Shown here: positions 47,216 through 59,953 of the stretch, piece after piece
Numbering within the stretch: position 1 is the stretch's first letter
How the letters are laid out: each line of letters begins with the position of its first letter
Assembly (NCBI GenBank): GCA_009869945.1
Contig: WIXG01000052.1
Span: 245,257-309,256, forward strand
DNA length: 64,000 bases
Direction: 5' to 3'
DNA from: Mesaphorura yosii
Taxonomy: Eukaryota; Arthropoda; Collembola; Poduromorpha; Tullbergiidae
Notes under the pieces: model-generated
Databases searched by the model: none
Told to the model about the DNA's origin: nothing
What the model saw: only the letters and a program-made list of their open reading frames with translations
Made by a program: the position numbers and the translations under genes

Positions 47216-50200
47216 TCATTCAATTATAATGCAGTTCAAAGTATTCTTCAGAAACTGGAGTACTTGATACGTGGCTCCGCAATTTGTTAGTTCGAGTTCC
47301 TTCAGGCTGCGCAGAGTTGACAAGGAGCAGAGAGTTGATGGAGAAATATTTACGCATCCTGTGGGAAAACAAGCACACAGGTGAAAACTCGTTTTATAAT
47401 CATAAGCACAACTCTCCCGTACTCACCAGCTAGAGACAAGAATTGGAGCTTCCTCATTCCAACGATGTGATGGACGGACACATCTCGAATTGTGCACCAC
47501 CTTAGGGACAACTTTTTGAGTGTAGACATTGTCGCCAAATATCCAACTCCGAGATCAGTGATAAGTGTGCAACTGGAGAAATACCGAAAAGTGTCTCAAT
47601 TCACTGAAGAACAATGCACATCATTTCAGATTTGTACTTTGTATGGAGTGATTTCTTACCGATCCAGAATAAGTTCTTCCAAGCAAACCAAATCACAAGC
47701 AATGCATTCCAGGGAGGTATCACTAATTCTTGGTCCCCAACTGAGATCTAAAGCACGAAGATGTGTCAAATTTTCGGCTAGTATTTCAACTCCTTCGTCA
47801 GTGATTTTGGAGCATCCGGAAAGACTCAGATGTGTGAGTGTAGAGAGACCCGACACTGAAATATACACATCCAATTGAAACAAATCCACCTCGAGTCGAT
47901 GCTATAATCAACTGGAATATGACCGACCTATGTGGAGGACGGTTTGATTTGTTAATTCCCAACATGAATCCAGCTTCAATTTGACCAACTTGGAATTTGT
48001 CTTTTGGTTAAATGCCATCAGTGCTGAGTCGGTCACATGATAAGCCTGAAATTGAAATGATTTCGTTAGTCGAGCTTCAGGACGCGCACAATACCTTTTT
48101 GAAGATTAAATTATCATTGATTCCTGCCCACACGCAATTATATGAAAATTCAAAGAGTTTTCAGTTTCGAAGGTAAAACCTATTTGGGAAAATTCTTACC
48201 TGGAGTGAAAACTCGCCAAGATATGGTAATGTTTTTGCAACGAACGCAACAACCAAGTCAGCTACATGAATGCAATCGTAAATGGTAAGTTTCTCCAGTT
48301 TCTTCGGTAAAGCTGCGATAATTCCATCCTCTGTCAGCTCATTGCATGAACTCAGCTCCAGCTGTTTGAGAGACGACAAGTGGTCCAGTAAATTGAAGAT
48401 TCCTTTGTCGGTTAAGCTGGAGGATGTAATCTTCAGCGATTGGATTAATTGAGTTCCTTGAGAGAAATGAATGATGACATCTTCAGCGTCTTCGTCCGTC
48501 GCAGAGTCAAGACGAAGAGAGGTGAATCTGTGAAGCAAGTCAGCAGGTGATAATTTAATTAGTAATGGATCCAAGTAATAAAAGGATAGGCGTGGCATTG
48601 ACATGAAGCCAGTCATGGCACGAAAATGAAACAACCGATGAGCACGGCGACGAGAAAAAGGGCTTGAAGTCTTAATAAAATATTCATTTCGACTAATGTC
48701 ACAGATTTTCTATACAGTCTTAGCTGTCTGCACGAACCTGGACATTTTGCTGCTCGCTATCACAAAGCGCTCGCCTTTCTCTGAGTTCATACAGTTCATC
48801 TTTCATTCATAAATGCTAATCGGATTTACCGATTTCCGTTTCGTATGTCGGATTTGCTTTATGGCCCACGTCCTTCCTACGCCATTTGTCACCAGACATC
48901 CAATAAACTTGTTTCAATATTGAACTACGGATTTGAGCTCGGAAACACGCCTGATTTCTACTGAGGCGTGAGCAGCAGCTTTATCTTGTCTGATACGCAG
49001 AAGTGCGGAGAGGACGGGAAAGACAACCAAGTTTGACGTTTCGTCAACTTTATTTAATCTCATACATAAGTTTAAGCTCCGTATGGGAAGTATTCCGTCT
49101 GAACTCTCTGAACGAAAAGATACTTCCAGATTTGAGCTTGCGGCTTGTTTCAGAAGCTCTAGTCTCGGGTTGGTAGAAAGCAAGCTCCTGCTTCACCACC
49201 GGTTACGGAAGCTACGGTTCAGCATCCGACTTCTCCAGCCCACACGGACGGACTCCATGGTGCCGATTCCTCCATGAGGACTACCCGGGTCTCACGGCAG
49301 TTCTCAGGTGGTCGAGCACTTCGTATTGACCTCTTTGTCATTTCTATACCCGTTCCGTTGTAATCGCTTTGGAAAGTAAAGCAGAAGACATAATCTTGCA
49401 TTACATTGAATCATATTTTCTGATGCGGCATCATGATATGAAGTGATGCTGTGTTGACGCTAATGTTGGAGATTAGCTGTTGCCGCCTGTCTCCAGTATC
49501 GTTACAGCTCGGAACTTTGACTCTTCCGAGTTCTACTCCTATTATTATTGGTTTTCTGTGCGAAAGTTAATAAAGTCGGTCGTAAGGATTTCTTTCATCT
49601 TACATATGAGACCTTGCTTTATGTATTACTTTCGCTTTGATCTTCATGCATGCGCGAAATCGGGAGCATGCATGTAATTTAATTAATGCGCGTCAAACTT
49701 CTGTGAAAGTTAAAGAGGACTCAATTCAGTCTGCTGCTGCCGCGGCTACAGATGTCTGCCGTGAGGACTTTTCACTTTCGCTGGTAAAATCTGTCTCTTA
49801 TAACCAGGCCGTCTCTCCTCATCAAGAATTTCACGAGTGAGAGACTCAAGTGGGCATTGTTTGCACTGTCGACCTTCATCTCAACATACTGGGTGCACGG
49901 TACGCGAATTTCTGCCAGTCTACGCTGCTACGGACGATATAAAATTTATTTCATTTAGAGGAGCGAGCACCCAGGCACGAGTTTGCGTGTAGCAGAAAGT
50001 CAAGGCCGTTGTCTTTATATTTATCTTAGCTTCGGTGCCCGGCTCCGAGAGGGAAAGAACCAAACAACAATACAGAAATCTACCAGCACAGGTTTTAATT
50101 CTGGATAGTGGCTCCTGGGGCTGCTTGTGAATGAGAGCGCCTTGATGCCGTGAATAAGATTAATTTTTCAAATATGAATTGCGAATGTGAATGTGAGACG

Positions 50201-51226
50201 CAATAAAATGGAATAGTTTTGAAGGCAGATTACAAATTGTCAATGCCCAGGAAAAAAGCCTAATCTGAAATGCAATGAAAGTAATCATTCTCTGCCTGGC
50301 TTTGACTCGACTTACCCTCTTTTTATAATCCCGGCGTAGAAGCGTCGCCTGAATCCAGCTCCTGTTCCGTTCTGCTCGGTACCCTTCTTTCCATTGGTAG
50401 AGCCGCCATTAGGCTGGGTATTGAGACAGTTGTTGTTATTAAGCCCAATTCCATTCCCACTCCCGTTTACGTTTGTACTTGTAGCGGTGATAACGTTATT
50501 GTTAGTTAGTCGTCTTAGTTCTTTGCATTTGAGGACAGGTATGAGGTCAGCATTCCAGAACTGCGGTTGACTGTAACAGACGTCGCGCCATTTCTTACAG
50601 ACGCATGAAAGGACCAGTTTCTCTGACCCGCTGAAAAATTGTAGGAACAAATATTTGAGAAATTCATCATTCTGCCAAAGTTGTTCCGGGGTGCTGACGA
50701 CTTGTTGCACGACCACTCCGGCTCCGTTTCCGGTTGACGAGGTTCTGCTGAAGCGTCCAATGCCTGAGACTACCGGAGTGCCGGTTCCGATTCCCCCTGG
50801 AGGTGCTTTCACAAGACCCACAATGGGCCCACCGGTCAAACTATTCTTCTTGTTGGAAGAAATTACGAATTTTCTCGGAGTCAGCGGAGTCGTGTTGCCG
50901 ATGCCACTATTGCCAGAGTTGGAAGCTCCCGACGGAGATCCTGACAGTAAGTACCCACGTGGTGAGGGTGAAGAGGAAGGAAGGACGGCCACCATGCCAT
51001 TTCGTATCATGTCAGCATTGTTAAAGCAAGGAGAAGATTGTTGCATGGAAGAGCCCAAGATTGGAATACCGGATGGCGAGGAGGAAGATGACGAAGCGCC
51101 ACCGTTCCCAGTTGGTTTCGGCGGTACCTCTGGAGGCTTCTTGGTCTCCTTCCGTTTGATGCGCATTATGCACTTGGAGATTTCCGCCGAGGCCCGGTCA
51201 ATCATGCCGGACGCCGATATGGACAT
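47216..51226 (-). CDS. FBXL16: F-box and leucine-rich repeat protein 16
   Basis: Homologue of FBXL16, an F-box/LRR protein that in mammals binds SKP1 weakly and acts outside classical SCF complexes. Exons 51226..50316, 48527..48200, 48045..47928, 47855..47660, 47572..47427 and 47358..47216 give 613 residues (human about 479). Residues 1-180 are a Ser/Gly/Pro-rich disordered extension beginning [19 protein letters not shown]. The F-box-like region is about 183-225 ([20 protein letters not shown], then [16 protein letters not shown]). A Gly/Asn-rich insert follows at about 245-290. The cysteine-type LRR array runs from about 305 to the end, with near-identical matches to vertebrate FBXL16 such as [30 protein letters not shown] and LELTNCGAT, and ends IIIE, like human LVIE. 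The first intron is 1,788 bp; the others are 68-154 bp. All joins keep frame. Confidence 0.95.
48528..50315 (-). other. 1.8-kb first coding intron of FBXL16
   Basis: The donor GTAAGT begins at 50315 after ...AAAAGAGG; the acceptor gacttgcttcacag ends at 48528. The join restores KRGFTSLRL, matching RGFEGFCLV in human. It is the longest coding-region intron in the window. A reading frame at 48634 that appears to begin with Met in front of the next exon is intronic. Confidence 0.85.
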
Positions 51227-51299
51227 CTTGGAAATGATGTCTGTACTTTGTCGGTTAAGTTGGTCCGAAGAATATGTTTCCGTATTGAATTGAAGGCTT

Positions 51300-54200
51300 A
51301 AAATGGAATGCTCGCTTGTGGAAATGATAAAAGCCCGATGTACGAATGTACGTACGGAGCGATTAAATTATGAAGTCTTGATCATCAATAATCTCCGTGC
51401 TGGAAATGTCGTTCGTGGGCGTGTGTGAAGTCCCGTTGTACAAAAGTTCGCAAGGTATTCTCCGGTCCCTGATGCCCGAATGAGAAAGTTAAGTTACCTT
51501 CACAGAACTAGCCTGGTAACTGTCGCTGGTTCTTCGTATCCGCTCAGGAGAAAGTTGTCATGGCGTAATTACAGTGCCAGTGCCAGTAATGCGGCACAAG
51601 TGTCATGGGTTGGTGCAGGTAGAGGCAGTTCAAGAAGTGTGCGGCATACGTATAAAGTTTTGAACACTTGACATTTGATGTAATCGAATCTCACTCGGAC
51701 TTTCAGTTATGAAATATGAGAGAGCTGAGTTCTTGCTTGACTTTTCTCTCGCTTCCTGTATTATGCAACTTCCTACTCACGAGCAGTCGCAGTACATCGC
51801 ACATGAGTTATAAACTGCTAAAATATTTATTCATTTTCACTTTCGAGCTTTTTATTGCAGCGCCGAGACGAGAGATGATGACTCATATGGTTTTCCTTTG
51901 GGGGACAGAACAGAGTCGCTCGCTCATTCGTTCACGTACAAGGCGCACTTGCACACTACACGAGAAAGATGAAATACGCTGAATTACACGAGTCAAGCCA
52001 ATCTCACTGACGTTCGCGTAGACCACTTCGTCGAATTTAGATTCTGGTGCTGATATGAAGTACGAAATACGGAATGGCAATGAACACTATTAATATTTTA
52101 TGGTGCAATATTGAAAGGAAGTACGTAGGACGTAGGAACTAATCTCCTACTCTGGCGACTTGAGTCTGGAGGACGAACTCTCAACACGACGCAATAATGC
52201 GCCAGTGGAAAGGAAGATTAGAATTCGTGAATCTTAAGAAATGTCAGCGCTAATCTACCGTGTGTAGGATTTCAAGAGTATTGTGTTGTGGAAACGGCAA
52301 TGGGCAACGTGAGTGAATGACTACGACACGACGGTGAGTGACTAGAAAAGCAATAATGGTTAAATGATGGAATGGAATAGAGAATAGCACAGCAACAGCA
52401 CAATGATGTGTAGTGATGAGGGTCTCTGTCAGTTGTTCGAGTAAAAGTAAGCACTCCACATCTAAAAGCTTTTCTCAAGACCAAGACAACAGACGCCGTG
52501 GCATGCTGCTGGAGCTGGGCTGACTCCCTCAAATGTGCACACAGTGTGAGTACACGATTAGCAGTCAAGCAATAGGACGGAGCCAGCGAGAGAGGAGAAA
52601 ATGCTTGCTAAAAATAATGACTCGTGTTCATTGTGTATGCGATGCTGTGTTCGTGTTCCATGCTTCGTGCGTGGGGAGAACGGAGAAAGGAAAGCAAGCC
52701 AGCAAGTGAAACCCCGACTCGAACCTGAACATCCCTAAGAAATCAATAAAACTTTGTTCCGTGAAGGCTTCCAGCATGTTTCGCTACATTACGACTACTT
52801 TTACGCATGACGTTCATCCAGCAGAGCAGAGCAAGGCAGAGGAGAATAACTCCAGCACACGTACGGCTTTCAGTATGGCACAGGCAAGGGCTTGGAGCTT
52901 TCCCCTTCCAACACACACGAGACACGACTGTGCAGCGACTTCACTAATACAATCTTCTGAAAATCACATTAGTAGGCAGTCGGCATTGAGTCAGACACTA
53001 ATGTCCACATGTTAGAATTGGAAGCTCGTAACCAGGGCTGTTAAGAATTTAAGCGTGTAATATCCGCACTGTGTGCGGAATATGTTTTACGACTTACGAC
53101 TTGGCTGCATGCTTCATGCATGCATATGCCGCATATGTGCACTGTACACGAAAGCACGAATCGAGTAATTTGACTTTTCCAATTCGATTCCCTCTTGTTG
53201 CCTAAACTTAATGAAAAGAGGCTGCCAACTGCAACTCTAACTTGATGGGATGAGATGAGACCGTCCAGACCAGAAGTAGAGGAAAAACGAAATGCTCCTG
53301 GGTGCTATGCTGGTGCTCGCAAATTGATGTGCTCAAGTCCAGATGATGAACGCGCAGAATGCTGAATAGGAAAACGTAAAAAAAACGAACCCTTTTCTCG
53401 CATTTCTCGTTCTCGTTCACTTTGCTCGTGGCGTGGTGTGTGCTGTCTTTATTAACTAATAACGAAGAACCAAACCTGAGGGAGTCATAATGAGCTTGGG
53501 AAAAATTCGGGCTTTCGGGAAACTTTTATAATTAATTCATTCAAAGTTAGGCACGAGCGAGCATCGAGGACTCGCTTTGAAGAAGTTCCATGAGGACTTT
53601 CGCCAAAACGCTGAGTGCGTGCCGTGCTGTTTACTGTCGTTCATATTTGACGACCGACGCTTCTGATACTAATAATGCGACTCTTGTAGTCCGAATTGCC
53701 ACCGGGATTGCCATTCCCTGGTACTTGTCGTCTCGCTTAATTGGACAAATGAAACCCATTCCGTGCGCTGCTTTCATGCAGCAAAGGTTATAAAAAGAGA
53801 CATGAAAAATGAATCGCGTTTTTATTATGCGAGAATGGGAGCGTCTTCAATTCTATTTTCTATTTTGATTTCGTTCTTGTTCTCCAACTTCTTTTTTGCA
53901 TTGTGCATGCAGCCTGGGAGATCGAAGTCTGAGGTTCTCATGAATGCCGTGCTCCGTGCATTTAAATAACGCCCTAATGAACTCAATCGCAATCTTACCA
54001 TGAAACGGAACAGGTAAACCACGTTCGTCTCACCAGTGCAGTGCTGAATTGATTTTTAGCAAACGAGAACAAACTCCGCTTCGTACTCGTGCATGAGTTT
54101 GTACAGTAACCTTTGCTTTTCCGAGCCTTTCTAATATGCTGCCCGGCTGGGCCATATCGAACAATGCACAATACTCGACTGAGCGTGAGCAGTGGTGCTG

Positions 54201-57200
54201 AGAAATGAAAGCATGTCATCAAATTAGCAAATGAGGACTCTAAAATTAGGATTTAATCCTTTCTTTATTCTGGTTTCATATTATTAAAGCGAAATCACGC
54301 TGCAGAGGTTATGAACTCAAATTAGACTTCGACTTCTTGGCGTCATCGCGTCTCGTCTTTTCATTTGCTTCACTCTGCTTCGCAACTTCGGTTGTCCTCT
54401 GTTCTTTCTAAGCAAGTCATGCTAATCTATCACCTGTCGAGCTAGCTAGATGGTTCCGCGTTGGCTGCTTTGGACAGATGAACAGACAGAACGTCTGCCT
54501 CTTGCCAATCACAAGTGCTGTAACATAGTTACGTTACGTATGAAAATGAGCAATGAGATCTTAACATGCCTCAGATTACTTGAGGACATGTTTATTCAAT
54601 TTCATGTACGTGCGACGGACTCGTATTAACCAAATAAAATGTGAAATGGAAAATAAAATAGTTGCTCGTATAAAATTGAAAAGATGAAAGCAATGCATTG
54701 CGTTTTGCGCTTTAGGCGTTAACATCTCATAAAGTAGACTTGTAATGAGCATCCTGCGAAAGCTCCGCATCCGTAAGTCTCAAATGTATTGACCAGTGCC
54801 CCAAGGTCCGTCTTCGTCGTGGGCCGTAATTAGGTTAGCAGTTGATCATGGAAGTTAAGATTGATTTGTTTTTGACAAGGTTTCGGACCGAGCTCGAGAC
54901 AGGCAATCAAGTCCAAATCCCTCGAGTGCTTTTCGCTGTTGTTTTCCGTTCCTCGTTTGCAGTAATGTATAACGGTAATCCGTCTTCTTTGATACCAAAT
55001 TTTCCATTACCTCTTGGCCTCGCGGTCAAACAATCCGTGTATTTGTATTTTCAGTCTAGTACAACATGCTTACGGAAACTTTTATCGTCTTAAAATTGCA
55101 CCTTGTAACCAAATCCTCATTATTCCTCTTGTCTTCTGAATACGCGTGACAGAGTTTTGCAATTTTCTTTTGATTAATACTTTTACTTTTCCGTATACAA
55201 AAAATTCTGAACGTAATTTACTATTTTGTGTAATGAGCTTGAGGGATCTTGGAGAAGCGAGCGTGTAAAGTTTCCGCGTGAGTAGTACGATACCAGGCTC
55301 TCAGTATTACTCGGAATTAGTGTCCCTGGCCCGATTCGTTTTCAGGCCAGGTAACATTAATTTATAAAGTCAGCCTTTTTCTTATGAGACACTCATATGT
55401 ACTTATACATGTAAAGCACGCGCCTCGCTTCTAAACTCTGAGAGCGTCACTCAAGTTTAATTTAATATGTATCACGTAAATGTAAATAAAGTTCTCCAGT
55501 TTCTAAGTTCAGGCTGGGGCTGTCTAAAGCAATTTTGTTCTCATCTTTTACCCAATTATGGTAGCAATAATATTATGCATTCCGGATCCTGCCTGTCTCG
55601 CACGCCATCCCAGTTCAGGTTAGCGTTTTTCAAGTCAAGATCTCTGCTTCGTCTTTAAATAAACAGAGGGTAAAAATAACTCAATCAGATTACTGAGAAG
55701 CGGCAAGACCGCGTTCGCGTTCCAGAAACAGGAAGGAAGAATGCCGTTTGCCGTTCAGTAGCGGACCGTATCTGTTTTTGGGTGGAAGCTGCCTCGAGTC
55801 TCATGCCGCTGCATTCAAGAAAATAAACACAACGTAAACTTGAATGAGCAAACTGTGAATGAATGAACGTAGTCTCTTGTGTCGTGAATCGTGAAGGAAG
55901 TAAAGCACAAATCGATTTCTAAGTCCCAAGTTTATAAATAGCAATCCGGTTTAAAGTTTAAAGTGATTCAACAGCGGGTGAAATGGGATAAACTCCCGAC
56001 AACTTGATCTTTCACTTTCTTTACTGCGGGGCGAGGAAGTGGCCAAATGGGATTACGATGTAGAGAACGTGAACGAGGGAATTGCCACTTGCCATTTTGC
56101 TGTGCCATTACTTCCATCGTTGCGAATAAATTCCATTGAGACGAACAGAACCCTCGTTTGCAGTTTAGCCTATCAAATCGTGACAGGAAAAACACGGTAA
56201 ATCCATTTAAAGTTTTTGGCTTGGCTTTTGGCATTTGCCTCTCGTTTTTATGGGATTCTTTGCCCGATCATAAATAAGAGTTTACTCAATATCCTGTGCA
56301 GCGCAATGCAATAGAAGCCGAGGGTGCTTCTTGCTTCTTCGTTTCTCTCCTTCATTACATGCATGTCATGTCACTAATAATTGTGGTAGACGAAGCAATA
56401 AAAATAAATTGCTTGATTTAGAGCGTATTTCCTGGAACGGTCGATCCAAAAGCTAAAGCGTAAATACATTCCGCATTGACTGCGTACTCGTGAGCTGCTG
56501 TATTCGCTTTACCAGCTGCAAGAAGTCTAGCCAGTCTGGTGTGGCTTATAAATGTCACATTGTCACTTCTATAAATAAGAAAACATGCGTCTCGTCTGGG
56601 CTGAGTCCGTGATTAATTGAATATGCTAAATTCGAGAGTCTCACCAAGAAGGTGAAGGAGAGGTTGTGTGATATTCCCGCAGCGCAGCGTCTGAAATTAG
56701 AGCTGAAGCAAAATTGCAATCTCAACATTGTTACTTACTAAAAATAAATTCTGTTAAAAGGTTGTCATTTTCAAGAGGACCTGATGTAGACTACAGAACG
56801 ATAACTTCAAAGCGCTGTGCTAGTGACGTAGGAGACTTTAGCTGCGGGTAACCTTCCTTCACGGTTCCCAATTCGGCTTGGCTTTAGACGGGTCGTTAAA
56901 TATCAAGGTCAGCGGTTGGTCGTTCTTTGATTTAGTTCTAATTTTATTGACTGCCTGGGTTGACTTGACTTTCTCTGTGTTCAAACAAAAGCCTCTTTCT
57001 AAATCACTGAACCACACCAATTTCATTCAACGTGGAGAATTGAGATGTGAAAACACAATAGATTGGATTTTGGATAAAAATAAAATAATAAATGTCATCT
57101 CTTTGGTTTCGAGGCTGTCACACGTGTTCGATCTTTGCTAAGCCTGCTGAGTATGAACCCATTTCAATTGGCCATGGACTTTGCTCTGGTGTCTTTGACG

Positions 57201-57780
57201 CATTTCGTGGATTTCGGTTTTCTACCGCTTTGTTCGGAACTTTCGGGTAAATTAATGATTTTAAGCACATTTACAACTCCTTTAGTTTATAATGCATTCC
57301 AGGCAGGTTGTAAAGCCACGATGTGTTCTCATCGTCAAAATGACCAAAACCAGCCAAATACATCTAAAGTTAGCTTCACGTTTCGATAGCAAGTTTATGA
57401 AATAACATTTGTCGCTGAAATGAAACAAGTCTTAATTTACACTTTCAGTCGCTTTTCTCTTTTGGGTTGAAGTCCGTTTCTTTCTCCATCGTCTTTGAAA
57501 ACTTGTGTAGTCTTTCAACTTTAATCAGTTTGAATCTGCAAAATTCTCCGTCTTTCTCCGTCTTGGAACTGGAAATTGCAAGTGTGATTGGAATCTGTCG
57601 TTGTCTACTTTACTCTCTTGCAAGAAGCTTCCAGCCAACATATTGTTCTGGACGAATCGTATTTTGTAAGTTGGCGAATGAACAGTTGAACTGCGAATCG
57701 ATCGGTGAAATAGAAGGGGAAGTTGTTGCAACCTAAGCTATTAAGCCTCTCGTTGATTGCCTAATTTGGAATGTTCCCTG
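51300..57780. other. About 6.5 kb without a recognisable gene
   Basis: No conserved protein, RNA gene or mobile element seen. It contains the upstream region of FBXL16 on the left and of the orphan gene at 57834 on the right. Several 60-90-codon frames at 56878-57740 are hydrophobic because the region is pyrimidine-rich; they lack splice or start context. Confidence 0.45.
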
Positions 57781-57833
57781 ATTCCCTCCTCAGGTCAGCA
57801 GATAATTAAAAATAGAAAAGTTCCAGATACTAG

Positions 57834-58533
57834 ATGGAGGTAGAAAGTCACAACCCTGCCTACGTAGGAGATTCAGATTCCATTGATGGCTTGTTCTCCA
57901 AATTGTATTCGAACGTGTCAGCCATTTTGAATTCGTTGAGTCAAAAATCATATCTTGTCGACGTTGCGTTCATTGCGTACTTCTTCCTGAAATTCTTGGT
58001 ATGGATGCACACAACTGTTTTGTCATGTGCGATTCTGTGGTGCTTCCTATATCTGATTAACATGGCTGCGGAGTCATTGGTCGAGTTCAACGAAGACTGC
58101 GTACGTATTGTCCAAGAACGAAACAGGACCACTTGGACCACCGCGCAAGCTCTGACTAATGACAATCAAATGGGGGAATCTATCCAATTGTATGGAAGAG
58201 CAAGAACCGTTCCGACAGTTAAGAACGAACGGGTACTGGCACTCGATCACCGTACACAAGATAACGAGGAGATAGAACACACTGAACGTAAGAGTTGAAT
58301 TTGTCGGAAATAATGTGCGAGGGAGAATACTAATTTATTCATCACTATTTGACTTGATTATAGAAGCCGAATTTGAGACGCCTCCAACATCTCAAGAATC
58401 AAGCTGCACAACACTTACAGGCAAGATTACTAGTTCAAGAGCTCGTTCAATGCCTTCTAATCGCACCAAGACGAATTTTACCATGAAGTCAGAAAATATC
58501 GCAACAAAGAATCCTAATCAAGTCGACGGATGA
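57834..58533 (+). CDS. Orphan predicted membrane protein with a hydrophobic hairpin
   Basis: No family recognised. Exons 57834..58287 and 58364..58533 (phase-1 intron of 76 bp: GTAAGA...gattatag) give 207 residues. An acceptor-like ccctcctcag ends at about 57793, just upstream of the ATG. Residues 1-39 are polar. Residues about 40-79 are very hydrophobic (YLVDVAFIAYFFLKFLVW, then TVLSCAILWCFLYLIN) and fit one long or two closely spaced transmembrane helices. Residues 80-207 are hydrophilic, with many Thr, Asn, Glu and Arg, and look disordered. There is no signal peptide. The reading is supported by the in-frame splice and the contrast with flanking DNA, not by homology. Confidence 0.5.
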
Positions 58534-58774
58534 ATTGATTAAAAGTCATCTTTCCTTCCCAGTGTTCCAATCCCAGTGCTATCTTATGCCGTCTATAACT
58601 GGCTCTAACCTCTAACTCTAACATGTAAATCCAGACAAAATATTTATTGTTATGTGCTTGCAAAATTCGAATGGTTAGCGTCATTAAGCTTATCTGGCTG
58701 ATGTTGTACGTGGAGAATAAAATGTTCATTGCTCCTTAGGAACTGCTTAGATATTTACGATAACGTCCCTTTCG

Positions 58775-58806
58775 TCACCTTATTGTAAGATAAGGTGATA
58801 AGATAA
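58775..58806 (+). promoter_or_regulatory. GATA-motif cluster with a 9-bp inverted repeat
   Basis: Three WGATAR sites occur in the plus orientation: AGATAA at 58788, TGATAA at 58796 and AGATAA at 58801. TCACCTTAT (58775-58783) and ATAAGGTGA (58790-58798) form a perfect 9-bp inverted repeat with a 6-bp spacer. It lies about 30 bp upstream of a TATA box and 100 bp upstream of the small ORF at 58907. Confidence 0.5.
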
Positions 58807-58836
58807 ATTCAACGGTGACACCGCACCGGTAGGCGG

Positions 58837-58843
58837 TATAAAT
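58837..58843 (+). promoter_or_regulatory. TATA box
   Basis: TATAAAT lies 70 bp upstream of the ATG at 58907. A start about 30 bp downstream would give a 5' UTR of roughly 40 bp. An initiator-like TCAGTC also lies at 58898-58903. Confidence 0.5.
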
Positions 58844-58906
58844 TCAATTTGTAACATTCTGAGACGTCTGCCGGTCACAACTTCTCATTTTTCGCATTCA
58901 GTCACA

Positions 58907-59197
58907 ATGAGTACTAAAGTTCCATCTTTCGTCTGTGGCTCAAATATTTTCCGCAATGACGGCCAAGGCAGCTCGTGCAAAAAGGCGCAACCCGGCGTGG
59001 AGAAGATGAGCCCATTAGATTCAACTCAGCCAGGCTATGATTATAAAAAGTATTGCTGCGATGACTATGTGGATTTGTCCAAGAATCATGATTTTTGCAA
59101 GTTTTCGTACTATCGGTCAAATCTCAAAGATGATGGTGAAGAAATGAAAGTGGGTAGTTCGCCGACATTAATGTCTTTCTTCAAATGTGAAAAATAG
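58907..59197 (+). CDS. Small orphan cysteine-containing protein
   Basis: No family recognised. A single open exon gives 96 residues from the ATG at 58907, preceded by a TATA box and GATA cluster. Six cysteines are present, including an adjacent pair in YCCDDY; Lys, Asp and Tyr are abundant. There is no N-terminal signal peptide (MSTKVPSF...), so secretion is not supported unless a signal exon lies upstream. No AATAAA was noticed close downstream. The core-promoter context is the main evidence that this is a gene; it could also be chance. Confidence 0.35.
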   Translation: MSTKVPSFVCGSNIFRNDGQGSSCKKAQPGVEKMSPLDSTQPGYDYKKYCCDDYVDLSKNHDFCKFSYYRSNLKDDGEEMKVGSSPTLMSFFKCEK

Positions 59198-59199
59198 GT

Positions 59200-59936
59200 C
59201 CAAGAGAAACTGCACGTGAAAACCTTTCTATTTCCACGTCTGTTGGCAAAATCGTTAGCTGAGCGGGAAGCTGATCGCTCAAAATGTGCTGACATGACCT
59301 CGTGTCACGAAGTTTGTGGAGTATAGATGACAAACGATTTGCGTTCTGACATGGTATTCATCATTACATGCTTAATTTTTCCAAGAATGCAAGCCCAACT
59401 TCATGACCTTCATTTCTAATCTTCCAGGACGAGCACGTGCGGCTTTATCAGGAAGAGGCGTACATAACTTGGCGGCACTTCCAGGGTGCTCCTATTCCGA
59501 ATGTCCGATTCTCTTACGGCAGTACTCCAATTAAAAGTCGCATCCATCCATTCACCATTCAAAGAATTTCGTGATATCAAAATGGTTTGAAAGCGAGTAC
59601 ATCTTCTCACGCAAGAATATCAGTAGCGTAAACTGTCAATCAATGGGTCATTAAAATTATGTGAGAGCGTTGAATGTGTGCAAATTCTAAAAAGGGCAAG
59701 TATTGCATTTTCGCACACAATTCCTCGCTCCCAATCTGAGCTTAGATTGTTCAGTACCATTCGTATCCTTAGCATCAAAATCCTTCCGCCAGCCGCCGGT
59801 CACTTTTCGCTAAATTGACAGAGTTATAGGCCTCAGACCACTGAAAGCATGACCATACAAGTCTGAAGGCTCCATTCCTTTGTGACTGACTCAAACGGAG
59901 CGATTTATCGTTTCTCAAAATTGTGCCCTGAATTTT
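59200..59936. other. Spacer between two orphan genes
   Basis: About 740 bp with no recognisable gene. Its right end carries an acceptor-like aattttag at about 59931-59938, which may end a leader intron of the gene at 59954. Confidence 0.35.
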
Positions 59937-59953
59937 AGTATCATTATTTGAAG

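Noticed and set aside
48528-48634. Apparent N-terminus ([16 protein letters not shown]...) of a separate LRR protein
   Set aside because: It lies before the acceptor at 48528; splicing from 50316 restores the conserved FBXL16 RGF segment.
56878-57736. Three hydrophobic plus-strand frames upstream of the 57834 gene
   Set aside because: The hydrophobicity follows from T-rich sequence; they overlap in different frames and have no join to the downstream exon.
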